This document shows positions 37,812-46,350 of a stretch of DNA of 64,000 nucleotides, one piece after another. The notes beneath the pieces were generated by a model. The model did no database searches and was not told the DNA's origin. It saw only the letters and a program-made list of their open reading frames with translations. Made by a program: the position numbers and the translations under genes. The number at the start of each line of letters is the position of its first letter. Position 1 is the stretch's first letter. Origin of the DNA: Paludibacteraceae bacterium (GTDB lineage Bacteria > Bacteroidota > Bacteroidia > Bacteroidales > Paludibacteraceae); contig JAFZLC010000047.1 of assembly GCA_017551675.1 (NCBI GenBank), forward strand, positions 162,935 through 226,934. The letters are read 5' to 3'.

Positions 37812-39235
37812 TCAATATACTTCACCTTCCAGCCTTTTGGTATTCTGTTCTCTCCATATTCAAGAGACAGAGCTTTCGGACAGATGAAAGTGCCGGTTGG
37901 CCCGACGTTTACAACCCATTCAGAAGTTTCAGAACTTTCGTCAATCCATTTATCAAAAGACACATTGATTTCGGATAGGTTTGTGCAACTTGAGAACATT
38001 CCTTGATAACATCCATATGCCAACGACGTAGCAGGCAATTCAGGGGCTTTTGTGAGGTTTGTACAACCCGAGAACATTCCTTGATAACATCCATATGCCA
38101 ATACCGGAGCAGGCAATGCAGGTGCTTTCTCCAATTTCTCGCATTTCATGAACATATATTGATAACAAGCTACGGCCAACTTTGTGGCAGGTAATTCCGG
38201 GGCTTGCGTCAGGTTTGCGCAGTCATAGAACATTAGCTGATAACACCCTTCAGCCAACGACGTAGCAGGCAATTCAGGGGCTTTTGTGAGACTCGTACAA
38301 CCCGAGAACATTTCTTTGTAACAATACCCCTCCAATGTTGTAGCAGGTAATTCGGGTGCATTTGTGAGACTTGTGCACCCTGAGAACATTCCGGAATAAC
38401 AATGAGAAGCCAACGATGTAGCAGGTAATTCAGGTGCCTGAAGAAGTCCGGAGCAGTTCCTGAACATGCCAAAATAGCAATAAGAAGCCAACGATGTAGC
38501 AGGTAATTCCGGTGCCTGAAGAAGTCCGGAGCAGTTCCCGAACATGCTAAAATAACAACGTTCAGCCAGTGTCGTAGCAGGTAATTCAGGAGCTTTTGTG
38601 AGGCTTGTGCAACCCAAGAACATTCCAGTATAACAGCTTTCAGTCAATGTTGTAGCAGGCAATTTAGGCGTTTGTGTCAGACTTGTACAGTCATAGAACA
38701 TTAGCCCGTAACACCCTTCAGCCAAAGTAGTGGCTGGCAATTCGGGTGCCTTTGTGAGACTTTTGCAACCCCAGAACATTCCTTTATAGCAACCTTCAGT
38801 CAACGTCGTAGCAGGCAATTCAGGTGCTTGGGTCAGACTTTTGCAACCAGAGAACAACGCAGAGAAACAGACACTGTTCGGAATGGTAAGACTTTCACCC
38901 TCACCGTCAATCAAGCTCATCACGCTTCCGCTGGCTGCTATTTTCCCTGTCATCGTAAAATAAGAATGGTTATTTTCCCTTGAGAATCCTTTTGGATTAT
39001 TTCCCCTCAGCAAAGCTTTGTCACCCTTGTGAACCAACGTGATGGTATTACCTCCTTTTAATGCGCTCCATGTTTCTCCACCATCCAATGAATACTGTAC
39101 GTCAGGAGTATTTTTATTGTTCACAATTCCGAACGAAGAGCCATCCTCCTCTGCCGTAAAGGTCAGATAGTTCGCCGCACTCGCCACACATGCGGCGCAG
39201 AGCATCATCATAAAAGCTGTAAATATTCTCTTCAT
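37808..39235 (-). CDS. BspA-like leucine-rich-repeat surface protein without sorting domain
   Basis: The 475-residue protein has a signal peptide (about residues 1-20, ending ASA) and a ~100-residue N-terminal module (NYLTFTAEEDGSSFGI...YSLDGGETW...GDKALLRG). Eleven 26-residue repeats follow, of the form CTSLTKAPELPATTLAEGCY + GMFSG, and then a cap ending RIPKGWKVKYID. The repeats resemble the MF..C..L leucine-rich repeats of BspA/DUF285 surface proteins, which bind host or bacterial surfaces. Unlike its tandem paralogue upstream, it stops right after the cap and has no T9SS sorting domain. Its stop overlaps the convergent frame at 37811 by four bases. Confidence 0.78.
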   Translation of the reverse strand: MKRIFTAFMMMLCAACVASAANYLTFTAEEDGSSFGIVNNKNTPDVQYSLDGGETWSALKGGNTITLVHKGDKALLRGNNPKGFSRENNHSYFTMTGKIAASGSVMSLIDGEGESLTIPNSVCFSALFSGCKSLTQAPELPATTLTEGCYKGMFWGCKSLTKAPELPATTLAEGCYGLMFYDCTSLTQTPKLPATTLTESCYTGMFLGCTSLTKAPELPATTLAERCYFSMFGNCSGLLQAPELPATSLASYCYFGMFRNCSGLLQAPELPATSLASHCYSGMFSGCTSLTNAPELPATTLEGYCYKEMFSGCTSLTKAPELPATSLAEGCYQLMFYDCANLTQAPELPATKLAVACYQYMFMKCEKLEKAPALPAPVLAYGCYQGMFSGCTNLTKAPELPATSLAYGCYQGMFSSCTNLSEINVSFDKWIDESSETSEWVVNVGPTGTFICPKALSLEYGENRIPKGWKVKYID

Positions 39236-39286
39236 AAGCTATATATTTTTCTACTTAAACTTCTCGCCAGCTCATCCTTACACGAC

Positions 39287-39392
39287 TTGCACGACCTGAG
39301 CCCCAACGGGGCGGTGACAACACAGGCAGGGGTGTAAACCCCTGTGAATGATGCGGCGGTGCAATCATAGCCCTATAAGGGCGACATCCTGG
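39287..39392. repeat. Composite palindromic intergenic repeat
   Basis: Three GC-rich palindromes lie in series: CCCCAACGGGG (39301-39311), CAGGGGT/AACCCCTG nested inside CACAGG/CCTGTG (39321-39346), and GCCCTATAAGGGC (39370-39382). The GC content is well above the surroundings, as in REP-like dispersed elements. Confidence 0.6.
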
Positions 39393-39421
39393 TATTTATA
39401 ACCGAATTGTGTCGGTGCCCC

Positions 39422-41656
39422 TTAGCGCACCAACACAACCGATGTACCATTATTCGTGCGGACCACATAAACACCCTTGGCTGGCACGCTCAACGCACGC
39501 TCCTCATCCGCGGAGTAGGAGACCGCAACTCGCTTGCCCGACAAATCATAGATCGAAACTTCTCCTTTTGCACCACGGACGTAGATGGTTAAATCATCGC
39601 TCCATACGGTGATGTTGTTGGCTAATGTGGTGTTTACACCAGAGCCTTCGCCTTCGATATATTTCACCGTCCAACCCTCAGGGATCCTGCTTATTCCATA
39701 TTCGAGAGCCAATGCTTTCGGACAGATAAAGGTGCCGGTAGGGGCTACGTTTTCGACCCATTCAGCAGTGCTTCTATAATAATCTGACCAAGTAGCAAAT
39801 GAGACATTTATTTCGGACAGGCTGGTACAACCAAAGAACATCCTGTCATAACAAAAATCAGTCAATGTCGTGGCAGGCAATTCTGGGGCTTGCGTCAGAC
39901 TGGTGCAACCTGAGAACATTTCAAAGTAACAAAAATCGGACAATGTCGTAGCTGGCAGTTTTGGTGCTTGTGTCAGACTGGTGCAACCGTAGAACATATC
40001 AGCATAACAACCCTCAGCCAACGTAGTAGCTGGCAGCTCGGGTGCTTGCGTCAGACTGGTGCAACCCAAGAACATCAAACTATAACAACCATTCTCTACG
40101 TTTGATGTAGTTGGCAATGTTGTGGCCGGCAATTCGGGTGCTTGCGTCAGATTGGTACAATCAGCGAACATCCCGAAATAACAAGCTTCAGCCAACGTAG
40201 TTGCTGGCAGTTTGGGCGCTTGCGTCAGACTTGTGCAACCTTCGAACATATCTCGATAACAACTATAAGCCAATGTCGTCGCAGGCAATTCGGGTGCTTG
40301 CGTCAGACTTGTGCAACCTTGGAACAATTTATAGAAACAGTAATTCCCAGGAACTTCCGTAGAAAGACCTACTCCATCGATCAGACTCATCACACTACCG
40401 CTGGCGGCCACTTTTCCTGTCATCTTTAAGGTTGAAAATTGATTCCAATCCTTTGAGAACCCTTCGGGATTATTACCCCTCAGTAAAGCCTTGTCTCCCT
40501 TATGGGCCAACGTGATGGTATCGCCTGCAGCCAGTGCTGTCCAGGTTTCTCCACCATCTAATGAATACTGCACGTCTGGATTGTTATCTTTGTTCACAAT
40601 TCCGAACGAAGAGCCATCCTCCTCCGCCGTGAAGGTGAGGTAGTTGGTCTCCACCGCAACCGTATCATCAATATATTTCACCGTCCAACCTTCCGGTATT
40701 CTGTCCACTCCATACTCAAGCGGCAGAGCTTTCGGGCAGTAGAAGGTGCCGGTAGGGGCGACGTTTTCGACCCAACGATAAGTGTTGTCTTCCCAACGAT
40801 CAGTGCTATCTCTCCACTTGACGAAGGCTACACTGATTTCAGACAAGTTCGTACACCCTGAGAACATTCCGAGATAACAACTATTTTTCGCATTTGAGTT
40901 GGCCAGCAATTCTGGAGCTGGCAATTTTGGAGCTTGTGTCAGACTGGTGCAACCTGAGAACATGTATTGATAACAAGCACTTACCAACGTCGTTGCTGGC
41001 AATTCTGGGGCTTGCGTAAGGCTGGTGCAACCTTTGAACATGTATCCATAGCACCATTCGGACAATGTTGTCGCCGGCAATGCTGGTGCCTGCGTCAGGC
41101 TGGTGCATCCTTCGAACATATATTGATAACAATGATCTGCCAACGTTGTAGCAGGCAATTCAGGGGCTTGCGTCAGACTGGTGCAACCTTGGAACATACC
41201 AGCATAACAACCATCAGACAATTTCGTGGCAGGCAGTTCAGGGGCTTGCGTAAGACTCGTGCACCTCCAGAACAAATTAACGAAGCAGTATTCCCCAGTT
41301 ATTTCCGTAGAAAGTCCTGTTCCATCGATCAGACTCATCACGCTACCGCTGGCGGCTATCTTGCCCGTCATCGTAAAAGACGAGTATTTATCATACCCCT
41401 TTGAGAACCCTTCCAGATTATCTCCCCTCAGCAAAGCCTTGTCACCCTTATGGGCCAACGTGATGGTATCGCCTGCAGCCAGTGCGGTCCAGGTTTCTCC
41501 ACCATCCAATGAATACTGCACGTCAGGATTATTTTTTTCGTTCATAATTCCAAACGTAGAACTATCCTCCTCTGCCGTAAAGGTCAGATAATTAGCCGCG
41601 CTCGCCACGCATGCGGCGCAGAGCATCATAATGAAAGTCGTAATTATTTTCTTCAT
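39422..41656 (-). CDS. BspA-like leucine-rich-repeat surface protein with internal duplication and T9SS-like C-terminus
   Basis: The 744-residue protein has a signal peptide ending ASA and two complete copies of the module seen in its neighbour. The first is an N-terminal domain, five repeats (CTSLTQAPELPATTL...MFEG) and a cap ending GWTVKYIDD. The second N-terminal domain (NYLTFTAEEDGSSFGI) has six repeats and a second cap. A ~65-residue C-terminal region follows (ITVWSDDLTIYVRGAKGEVSIYDLSGKRV...VPAKGVYVVRTNNG) that matches a T9SS type A sorting domain. It is therefore a likely surface-displayed adhesin. The 78-nt repeat period at DNA level makes the locus prone to unequal recombination, which probably created both genes. 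Confidence 0.82.
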   Translation of the reverse strand: MKKIITTFIMMLCAACVASAANYLTFTAEEDSSTFGIMNEKNNPDVQYSLDGGETWTALAAGDTITLAHKGDKALLRGDNLEGFSKGYDKYSSFTMTGKIAASGSVMSLIDGTGLSTEITGEYCFVNLFWRCTSLTQAPELPATKLSDGCYAGMFQGCTSLTQAPELPATTLADHCYQYMFEGCTSLTQAPALPATTLSEWCYGYMFKGCTSLTQAPELPATTLVSACYQYMFSGCTSLTQAPKLPAPELLANSNAKNSCYLGMFSGCTNLSEISVAFVKWRDSTDRWEDNTYRWVENVAPTGTFYCPKALPLEYGVDRIPEGWTVKYIDDTVAVETNYLTFTAEEDGSSFGIVNKDNNPDVQYSLDGGETWTALAAGDTITLAHKGDKALLRGNNPEGFSKDWNQFSTLKMTGKVAASGSVMSLIDGVGLSTEVPGNYCFYKLFQGCTSLTQAPELPATTLAYSCYRDMFEGCTSLTQAPKLPATTLAEACYFGMFADCTNLTQAPELPATTLPTTSNVENGCYSLMFLGCTSLTQAPELPATTLAEGCYADMFYGCTSLTQAPKLPATTLSDFCYFEMFSGCTSLTQAPELPATTLTDFCYDRMFFGCTSLSEINVSFATWSDYYRSTAEWVENVAPTGTFICPKALALEYGISRIPEGWTVKYIEGEGSGVNTTLANNITVWSDDLTIYVRGAKGEVSIYDLSGKRVAVSYSADEERALSVPAKGVYVVRTNNGTSVVLVR

Positions 41657-41840
41657 AACGTTATATTATTATTCCCCTTATTCTTTATATCAAAATACCA
41701 GAACACCAGAATACTTTGCGATGATTTTGTGTCCTAAAATAATTGTAAAGGTAATACAGATTCAAAAAAATTAACATTTATTTCACCCTCTCTAATGATT
41801 TATTGATTTATGTTAATGATATATATTATTTGTTTATATT

Positions 41841-41894
41841 GCGCATCAACGACAAATTGTTGATGAAGTGGGGCGAATGTTATTCGCCCGTACA
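41841..41894 (+). repeat. Dispersed palindromic repeat, copy 1 of 3
   Basis: A TTGTTGATGAAG tract is followed by the stem GGGCGAAT/ATTCGCCC and CGTACA. It matches the elements at 47385-47438 (same strand) and 60280-60324 (opposite strand). Confidence 0.75.
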
Positions 41895-41968
41895 TTATGC
41901 GAATGGGCCTTTCTGTCCAGTTATTGTCCGTCCCTGACAGTTCTTAATTTCATGTTTGAAAATTATGA

Positions 41969-42010
41969 AAGGAGGATGGCCACTTTGCTTGACCATCCTC
42001 CTTCCGTTTT
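41969..42010 (-). terminator. Stem-loop terminator after the lamin-tail gene
   Basis: AAGGAGGATGG and CCATCCTCCTT form a perfect 11-bp stem in the region where minus-strand transcription of the lamin-tail gene should end. The U-tract is weak on both strands. Confidence 0.5.
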
Positions 42011-42196
42011 CAATCCATCAACCTATTTCAATTTTTAACGGACAGAAATAAATTTATATATGATATGAGTCGCTTCGCGAGAAATCACACAAATCTGATC
42101 AAATCATACAAATCTATCTCGGCAATCAAATCCATAGGAAAACATATTTGTTAGATTTGCAAAGATTTGTAAGATTTCTGTCCGAAGGACACTCCG

Positions 42197-43951
42197 TTAA
42201 CGTGAAATCAACACAACAAATGAGCGAGTGATGCGTCTGCCCGAATGTGCGTTGATGGCCTCCATCCTTACGATGTAAGGGGCAGTTGGAAGCGCACGTC
42301 CATTGTTGTCGGTTCCATCCCATTCGATGACCCCATCCATGGAGAGGGTTGCATTGCGAATGATCTCTTTTACACACACACCATTGGTATGATACACCCT
42401 GATAGTTGCGATGTAATTAGGTGCATCTAATTGATATTTTAGTTGGAAGTGATGCTCCTCTCCGTAGAGTGGATAACATACCTCCGTTGCATCAAAGCGG
42501 ATGTCGTCGATACCGTTCTCTCTTGTTGTCTTGCTACTTGAAAAATAGCCAGGTGTGGCATATCCATTTATGCTTGCAGAGGATACCCATTCGTCGCTAT
42601 CAACACTAACTCTTTCCAGCGAGACTCCCGTTCCCTTGTTTGGAACATTCTCTTCGTGCATTGCTGCTTCGTAATAGAAATTGTCGATGATAAGTGAGTC
42701 TTTGCTACGGAAAAGCACAATAGCCCCTGTTTCATTACGAAGTGAAGGGAAGGAGCTCATCTCGATGAAGGCGCTTTCTTCACATTGATAGAAAGCGGTG
42801 ACTCCCTCTTTGTTGTTGGTCAGCACCTTAATCTCCTTTGGAAATATCAGACAAGGCTCCGATGCAATTTTTTTTGCTGAATAGAGAGATGAATCGTTTG
42901 ATTTGCGGGTGGAGAATTTCAATAGGGAGAGGTCTAACACCATGTCGCTCTTGTTATAAATCTCTACAAATTCACTTCCATCCCTGTTGGGTACAAACAA
43001 AACCTCTGTAAACAGCAGGTCTTGAGCCTCAATCTCGTCGATATGTGCAAATTTTAATAACGTATCGCATGCGTTCCCTCTGAAGTCGCGTATGTCGGTC
43101 AGTGCCAGTTCGTATTTCTGTCCGTTCTTCATGGAGTCGTTGAGGCGGATAGAGAGTTGGTTGTGTGCATTGTTCCATTCGACTGTATGATCAAGCTGTG
43201 GATTCATACTCAACTGAAAGAAATCTTCGTTGATCCACTCGTCAAATTGAACGGTTAACAGAGTGTCGGTAGGCGTGAAGGATTTGATGGTTGGGTGCTC
43301 ATGGTCTTCCTCGCCATCACCCTCTACGATGATGTCGTCGAAAGTTATCTTGTTTGCATTCGTCTTGGTGTATTTGCAATAGATGCCAGTGAAGGAGGAT
43401 GTCAGAAAGGTGGAGTCGGAGACGGAGAACTCTTCCGTAAACTGACTTTCCTCATTTAGTTTTGTATACACCTTCCATTCAGCGTTTTGTCCTCTGATCA
43501 CCTTCAGAGAAAGATCGATTGATGAGGTGTCGATTCTGTTTTCGATACTCTCACCAATCTTTTTGGAGGAGGTACCCTTCATTCTGTAGAGTAAGATTTG
43601 TTTGTTCGTGTTGCCGATTTGGAGGTAATAACCATCAAGACCTTCGTTGAGGATGGGACTGTTGCTGGTCAGGTAATAGCGAACATAGTTGGATCCGGAA
43701 GGTTTGAACTTCATTTGAAGATGCATCTCCCAGGAGCCGTTGTCGATGGCTGTTGAGTAGGTAGAGAGGTAGGCCGACCCGGTTTTCATAGTGTCGTTTA
43801 GTTGTAGTTGTTCGTTTTCCAAAACAAACTTGGAAGTTTCTCCACCCCACGAGGATGGGAGGTTTCCCGTCGAAAAATGCTCAGAAATTTGAGCGTTCGT
43901 TACCATTGTGAAAAAGATTCCCACAAAAACAGATAAAATTCTTTGTCTCAT
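42197..43951 (-). CDS. Secreted lamin-tail-domain protein
   Basis: The 584-residue protein has a signal peptide (RQRILSVFVGIFFTMVTNAQ). A ~200-residue jelly-roll-like N-terminal module is followed by an Ig-like domain (TIKSFTPTDTLLTVQF). The lamin-tail-type domain starts at LLFTEVLFVPNRDGSEFVEIYNKSD. The last ~75 residues (YIATIRVYHTNGVCVKEI...GVIEWDGTDNNGRALPTAPYIVRMEAI) resemble a FlgD-like Ig/T9SS C-terminal module. Bacterial lamin-tail proteins are typically exported and linked to nucleases or surface structures; no nuclease motif is visible here. It is transcribed divergently from asd. Confidence 0.75.
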   Translation of the reverse strand: MRQRILSVFVGIFFTMVTNAQISEHFSTGNLPSSWGGETSKFVLENEQLQLNDTMKTGSAYLSTYSTAIDNGSWEMHLQMKFKPSGSNYVRYYLTSNSPILNEGLDGYYLQIGNTNKQILLYRMKGTSSKKIGESIENRIDTSSIDLSLKVIRGQNAEWKVYTKLNEESQFTEEFSVSDSTFLTSSFTGIYCKYTKTNANKITFDDIIVEGDGEEDHEHPTIKSFTPTDTLLTVQFDEWINEDFFQLSMNPQLDHTVEWNNAHNQLSIRLNDSMKNGQKYELALTDIRDFRGNACDTLLKFAHIDEIEAQDLLFTEVLFVPNRDGSEFVEIYNKSDMVLDLSLLKFSTRKSNDSSLYSAKKIASEPCLIFPKEIKVLTNNKEGVTAFYQCEESAFIEMSSFPSLRNETGAIVLFRSKDSLIIDNFYYEAAMHEENVPNKGTGVSLERVSVDSDEWVSSASINGYATPGYFSSSKTTRENGIDDIRFDATEVCYPLYGEEHHFQLKYQLDAPNYIATIRVYHTNGVCVKEIIRNATLSMDGVIEWDGTDNNGRALPTAPYIVRMEAINAHSGRRITRSFVVLISR

Positions 43952-43977
43952 TTTACAGATATTTATTTGTTATAAAC

Positions 43978-43985
43978 TATCTTTG
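43978..43985 (+). promoter_or_regulatory. -7 box for asd
   Basis: TATCTTTG matches TAnnTTTG and lies 76 bp before the asd ATG, in the gap shared with the divergent lamin-tail gene. No good -33 element. Confidence 0.45.
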
Positions 43986-44061
43986 CACAGGCGTTGCAAA
44001 ATTATGGATAAAAAATGATATTGTAACGATTTTTGTACAATAATTAACAAAAAATAATTGA

Positions 44062-45072
44062 ATGAGAGTAGCAATTGTTGGAACGAGTGGAGCAGTCGGA
44101 CAAGAGTTCCTTCGTGTTTTAGCAGAAAGAAATTTTCCGTTGGATGATTTAGTTTTGTTCGGATCATCCAGAAGTGCAGGGTCTGTTTACGAGTTTAAGG
44201 GAAAGAAATATACCGTAAAGGAGTTGAAGCACAACGATGACTTCAAGGGTGTGGATATCGCATTTACCTCTGCAGGAGCAAGTATTTCAAAAGAGTTTGC
44301 TGCTGACATCACAAAGTATGGCGCTGTGATGATCGATAATTCAAGTGCCTTCCGTATGGATCCTGATGTTCCATTGGTAGTCCCTGAATGTAATGCTGAG
44401 GATGCATTGAATCGTCCAAGAGGCATTATCGCCAACCCTAACTGTACTACCATCATGATGGTGGTTGTTCTTCAACCTATTGAGAAAATCAGTCACATCA
44501 AGCGTATTCACGTGGCTAGTTATCAAGCTGCCAGTGGTGCTGGTGCTGCTGCAATGGCTGAGTTGGAACAACAATATCGTGAAGTGTTGGACAACAAACC
44601 TGTGACGGTTAATAAGTTCGCTTATCAATTGGCATATAATGTAATTCCTCAGATCGATGTCTTTACTGACAATGGATATACAAAAGAGGAGATGAAGATG
44701 TTTAACGAAACAAAGAAGATCATGCATAGCGATGTGAATTGTTCTGCTATGTGCGTTCGCGTTCCTTCTCTTCGTTCTCACTCTGAGGCTGTATGGATTG
44801 AAACTGAGAAGCCTATCAGCGTAGAACAAGCTCGTGAGGCTTTCGAAAAGGGCGAAGGTATCCAATTGATGGATGATCCTGCTAACAAGAAATATCCAAT
44901 GCCTCTCTTCTTGGCTGGTAAGGATGATGTTTACGTAGGTCGTATCCGTAAGGACTTGTCTTGCGAAAATGGTCTTACTCTTTGGTTGGTAGGCGACCAA
45001 ATCAAGAAAGGTGCTGCTTTGAACGCTGTTCAGATTGCTGAGTACCTTATCAAGGTTGGTAATGTAAAATAA
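44062..45072 (+). CDS. asd: Aspartate-semialdehyde dehydrogenase
   Basis: The 336-residue protein starts with the NADP-binding motif [14 protein letters not shown] and has the active-site cysteine Cys128 in NPNCTT, the [13 protein letters not shown] segment and the basic [11 protein letters not shown] motif with the substrate-binding arginine and catalytic histidine. It reduces L-aspartyl-4-phosphate to aspartate-semialdehyde in the cytoplasm for lysine/diaminopimelate, methionine and threonine synthesis. Length and motif order match the family. It is monocistronic, with a strong terminator directly after it. Confidence 0.95.
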   Translation: MRVAIVGTSGAVGQEFLRVLAERNFPLDDLVLFGSSRSAGSVYEFKGKKYTVKELKHNDDFKGVDIAFTSAGASISKEFAADITKYGAVMIDNSSAFRMDPDVPLVVPECNAEDALNRPRGIIANPNCTTIMMVVVLQPIEKISHIKRIHVASYQAASGAGAAAMAELEQQYREVLDNKPVTVNKFAYQLAYNVIPQIDVFTDNGYTKEEMKMFNETKKIMHSDVNCSAMCVRVPSLRSHSEAVWIETEKPISVEQAREAFEKGEGIQLMDDPANKKYPMPLFLAGKDDVYVGRIRKDLSCENGLTLWLVGDQIKKGAALNAVQIAEYLIKVGNVK

Positions 45073-45086
45073 TTAAAATGATATTA

Positions 45087-45123
45087 GAGGGTTGTCTGGA
45101 TTTTGCAGACAACCCTTTTTTTG
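45087..45123 (+). terminator. Intrinsic terminator after asd
   Basis: The perfect arms GGGTTGTCTG and CAGACAACCC are followed by eight T. It covers a possible TTG start of the next frame, which shows that the acyltransferase begins downstream at 45127. Confidence 0.92.
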
Positions 45124-45126
45124 TCT

Positions 45127-46215
45127 ATGCGGTCACTAATCTCAAATATTAGATTCCCACTTTGTGTGCTGATTGTATTTATGCATTGCAATCCGCCCGT
45201 TTTTTGTGAGTCTATTGTTCGATTAGGTACCTATAGGGAATTTAATCTGTTCCACGGATTCCTCTATGAATCCCTCTTCCGCTTGTGCGTTCCTATCTTT
45301 TTTATCATATCTGGTTATCTCTTTTTTATCAATATAGACCAATTCACGAAAGGTGTCTATTGTGAGAAACTCCATCGTCGTCTTCATTCCCTACTGATTC
45401 CCTACTTAGTGTGGAATGGGGTGGTCTTCCTCCTTTACTATCTGGGATCCATGACGATTGCTCCTATGCCATCGGGTAAGGCGGCGACAAGCTTTTCCTT
45501 TTCTGATTTTATTTGGTCGTTTTGGAACATCGGTCATGTCTATGGCGACGACTCTTTCACGGGGTTGGTGCTTGATATCCCGTTATGGTATGTGCGTGAT
45601 TTGATGGTTATCTCCCTTCTCTCACCTTTACTTTATCTTCTGTTGACTAAGACAAAGGGATTTATCCTTTTGGTCTTTGCCGTCTTATGGGCTGGCGAAT
45701 TGATTCCTGATTTTTATGCACCAAGCGACCAAGCTCTCTTTTTCTTCTCCCTCGGTGCGTATGCGGGTATACGAAAGTTTGTTATCCCTGTGGAGTGGGG
45801 TGATAAGCGTTGCTACCTCTTCCTGCTTATTTATCTTCTCTTAGCTGTACCGATATTATATTTCCGTTTCTTTAGAAGTTTTGAGGTGTTTTGGGTATGG
45901 ATTAAGCATGTGAATGATCTTTTCGGAATAGCCACTATTTTGCTATTGGCGCTTCGTCTGACGCAAAAAAAGGAGTCGTGGCTACCATCCACCATCTCCG
46001 GTTCCAGTTTCTTCCTGTATGCTTTCTTTTCTATGCCATTGTTGTTGCTTCAAAAACTTATCGTGCCTCTTTTTGAATCGTATGGGTCTAAGGGTATGCT
46101 TGCCTGCTTCCTGATTTGTCCGACAATGGTTATTGCATTAGGCTTGATTTGCTATTGGTGTCTGAAACGTGTAGCACCTGCTTGGTTGAGTCGTTTGTTT
46201 ACAGGTGGTCGGTAA
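45127..46215 (+). CDS. Membrane acyltransferase, acyltransferase-3 family
   Basis: From ATG 45127 the protein has 362 residues and about ten hydrophobic segments. The first segment carries a histidine (VLIVFMHCNP) in the position of the conserved histidine of acyltransferase-3 proteins, and SLLIPYLVWN is also family-typical. These inner-membrane enzymes transfer acetyl or other acyl groups to surface glycans or lipids; the substrate here is unknown. An in-frame TTG at 45103 lies inside the asd terminator and is rejected. No promoter is clearly visible, so low-level readthrough from asd or a weak internal promoter is possible. Confidence 0.82.
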   Translation: MRSLISNIRFPLCVLIVFMHCNPPVFCESIVRLGTYREFNLFHGFLYESLFRLCVPIFFIISGYLFFINIDQFTKGVYCEKLHRRLHSLLIPYLVWNGVVFLLYYLGSMTIAPMPSGKAATSFSFSDFIWSFWNIGHVYGDDSFTGLVLDIPLWYVRDLMVISLLSPLLYLLLTKTKGFILLVFAVLWAGELIPDFYAPSDQALFFFSLGAYAGIRKFVIPVEWGDKRCYLFLLIYLLLAVPILYFRFFRSFEVFWVWIKHVNDLFGIATILLLALRLTQKKESWLPSTISGSSFFLYAFFSMPLLLLQKLIVPLFESYGSKGMLACFLICPTMVIALGLICYWCLKRVAPAWLSRLFTGGR

Positions 46216-46244
46216 GGACTGTTGGACAACTATTATTTTTTGTT

Positions 46245-46350
46245 TATTTTTGTCTCCCGATAGGTGAGTTCTATGAATTCACCGTTTAAACAATTAGTAT
46301 GAATCGTGGGTTGAAGAACGCTGTAGAACCCACCTTAAAAATTTTAAAGT
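46245..46350 (+). promoter_or_regulatory. -7 box and two-hairpin leader of the epimerase gene
   Basis: TATTTTTG at 46245-46252 predicts initiation near 46258 and a leader of about 90 nt. The leader folds into two strong hairpins: GGTGA-TTC/GAA-TCACC (46264-46284) and GTGGGTT/AACCCAC (46306-46334), separated by GTTTAAAC and AGTATGAAT blocks. A related leader precedes the gene at 28118. Confidence 0.5.

Larger units (their letters stand above)
41657..42196. other. 540-bp intergenic region rich in dispersed repeats
   Basis: No protein gene is supported. It holds a minus-strand -7-like TTACCTTTA (about 41747), the GGGCGAAT/ATTCGCCC element (41841-41894), a stem-loop (41969-42003), a run of short AAATCT/AGATTT repeats (about 42088-42176) and a TTTCTGTCCG/GGACACTCC element (42175-42195) that recurs at 62417. 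Confidence 0.5.

Noticed and set aside
37808..41656. Possible CRISPR-like array, from the regular ~78-bp repeats
   Set aside because: The repeats are in frame and encode 26-residue leucine-rich units with conserved Cys, Leu, Met-Phe positions; there are no spacers of the CRISPR type and no cas genes.
45103..45126. TTG start extending the acyltransferase by eight residues
   Set aside because: It lies inside the asd terminator stem and U-tract; ATG 45127 gives a normal N-terminus.
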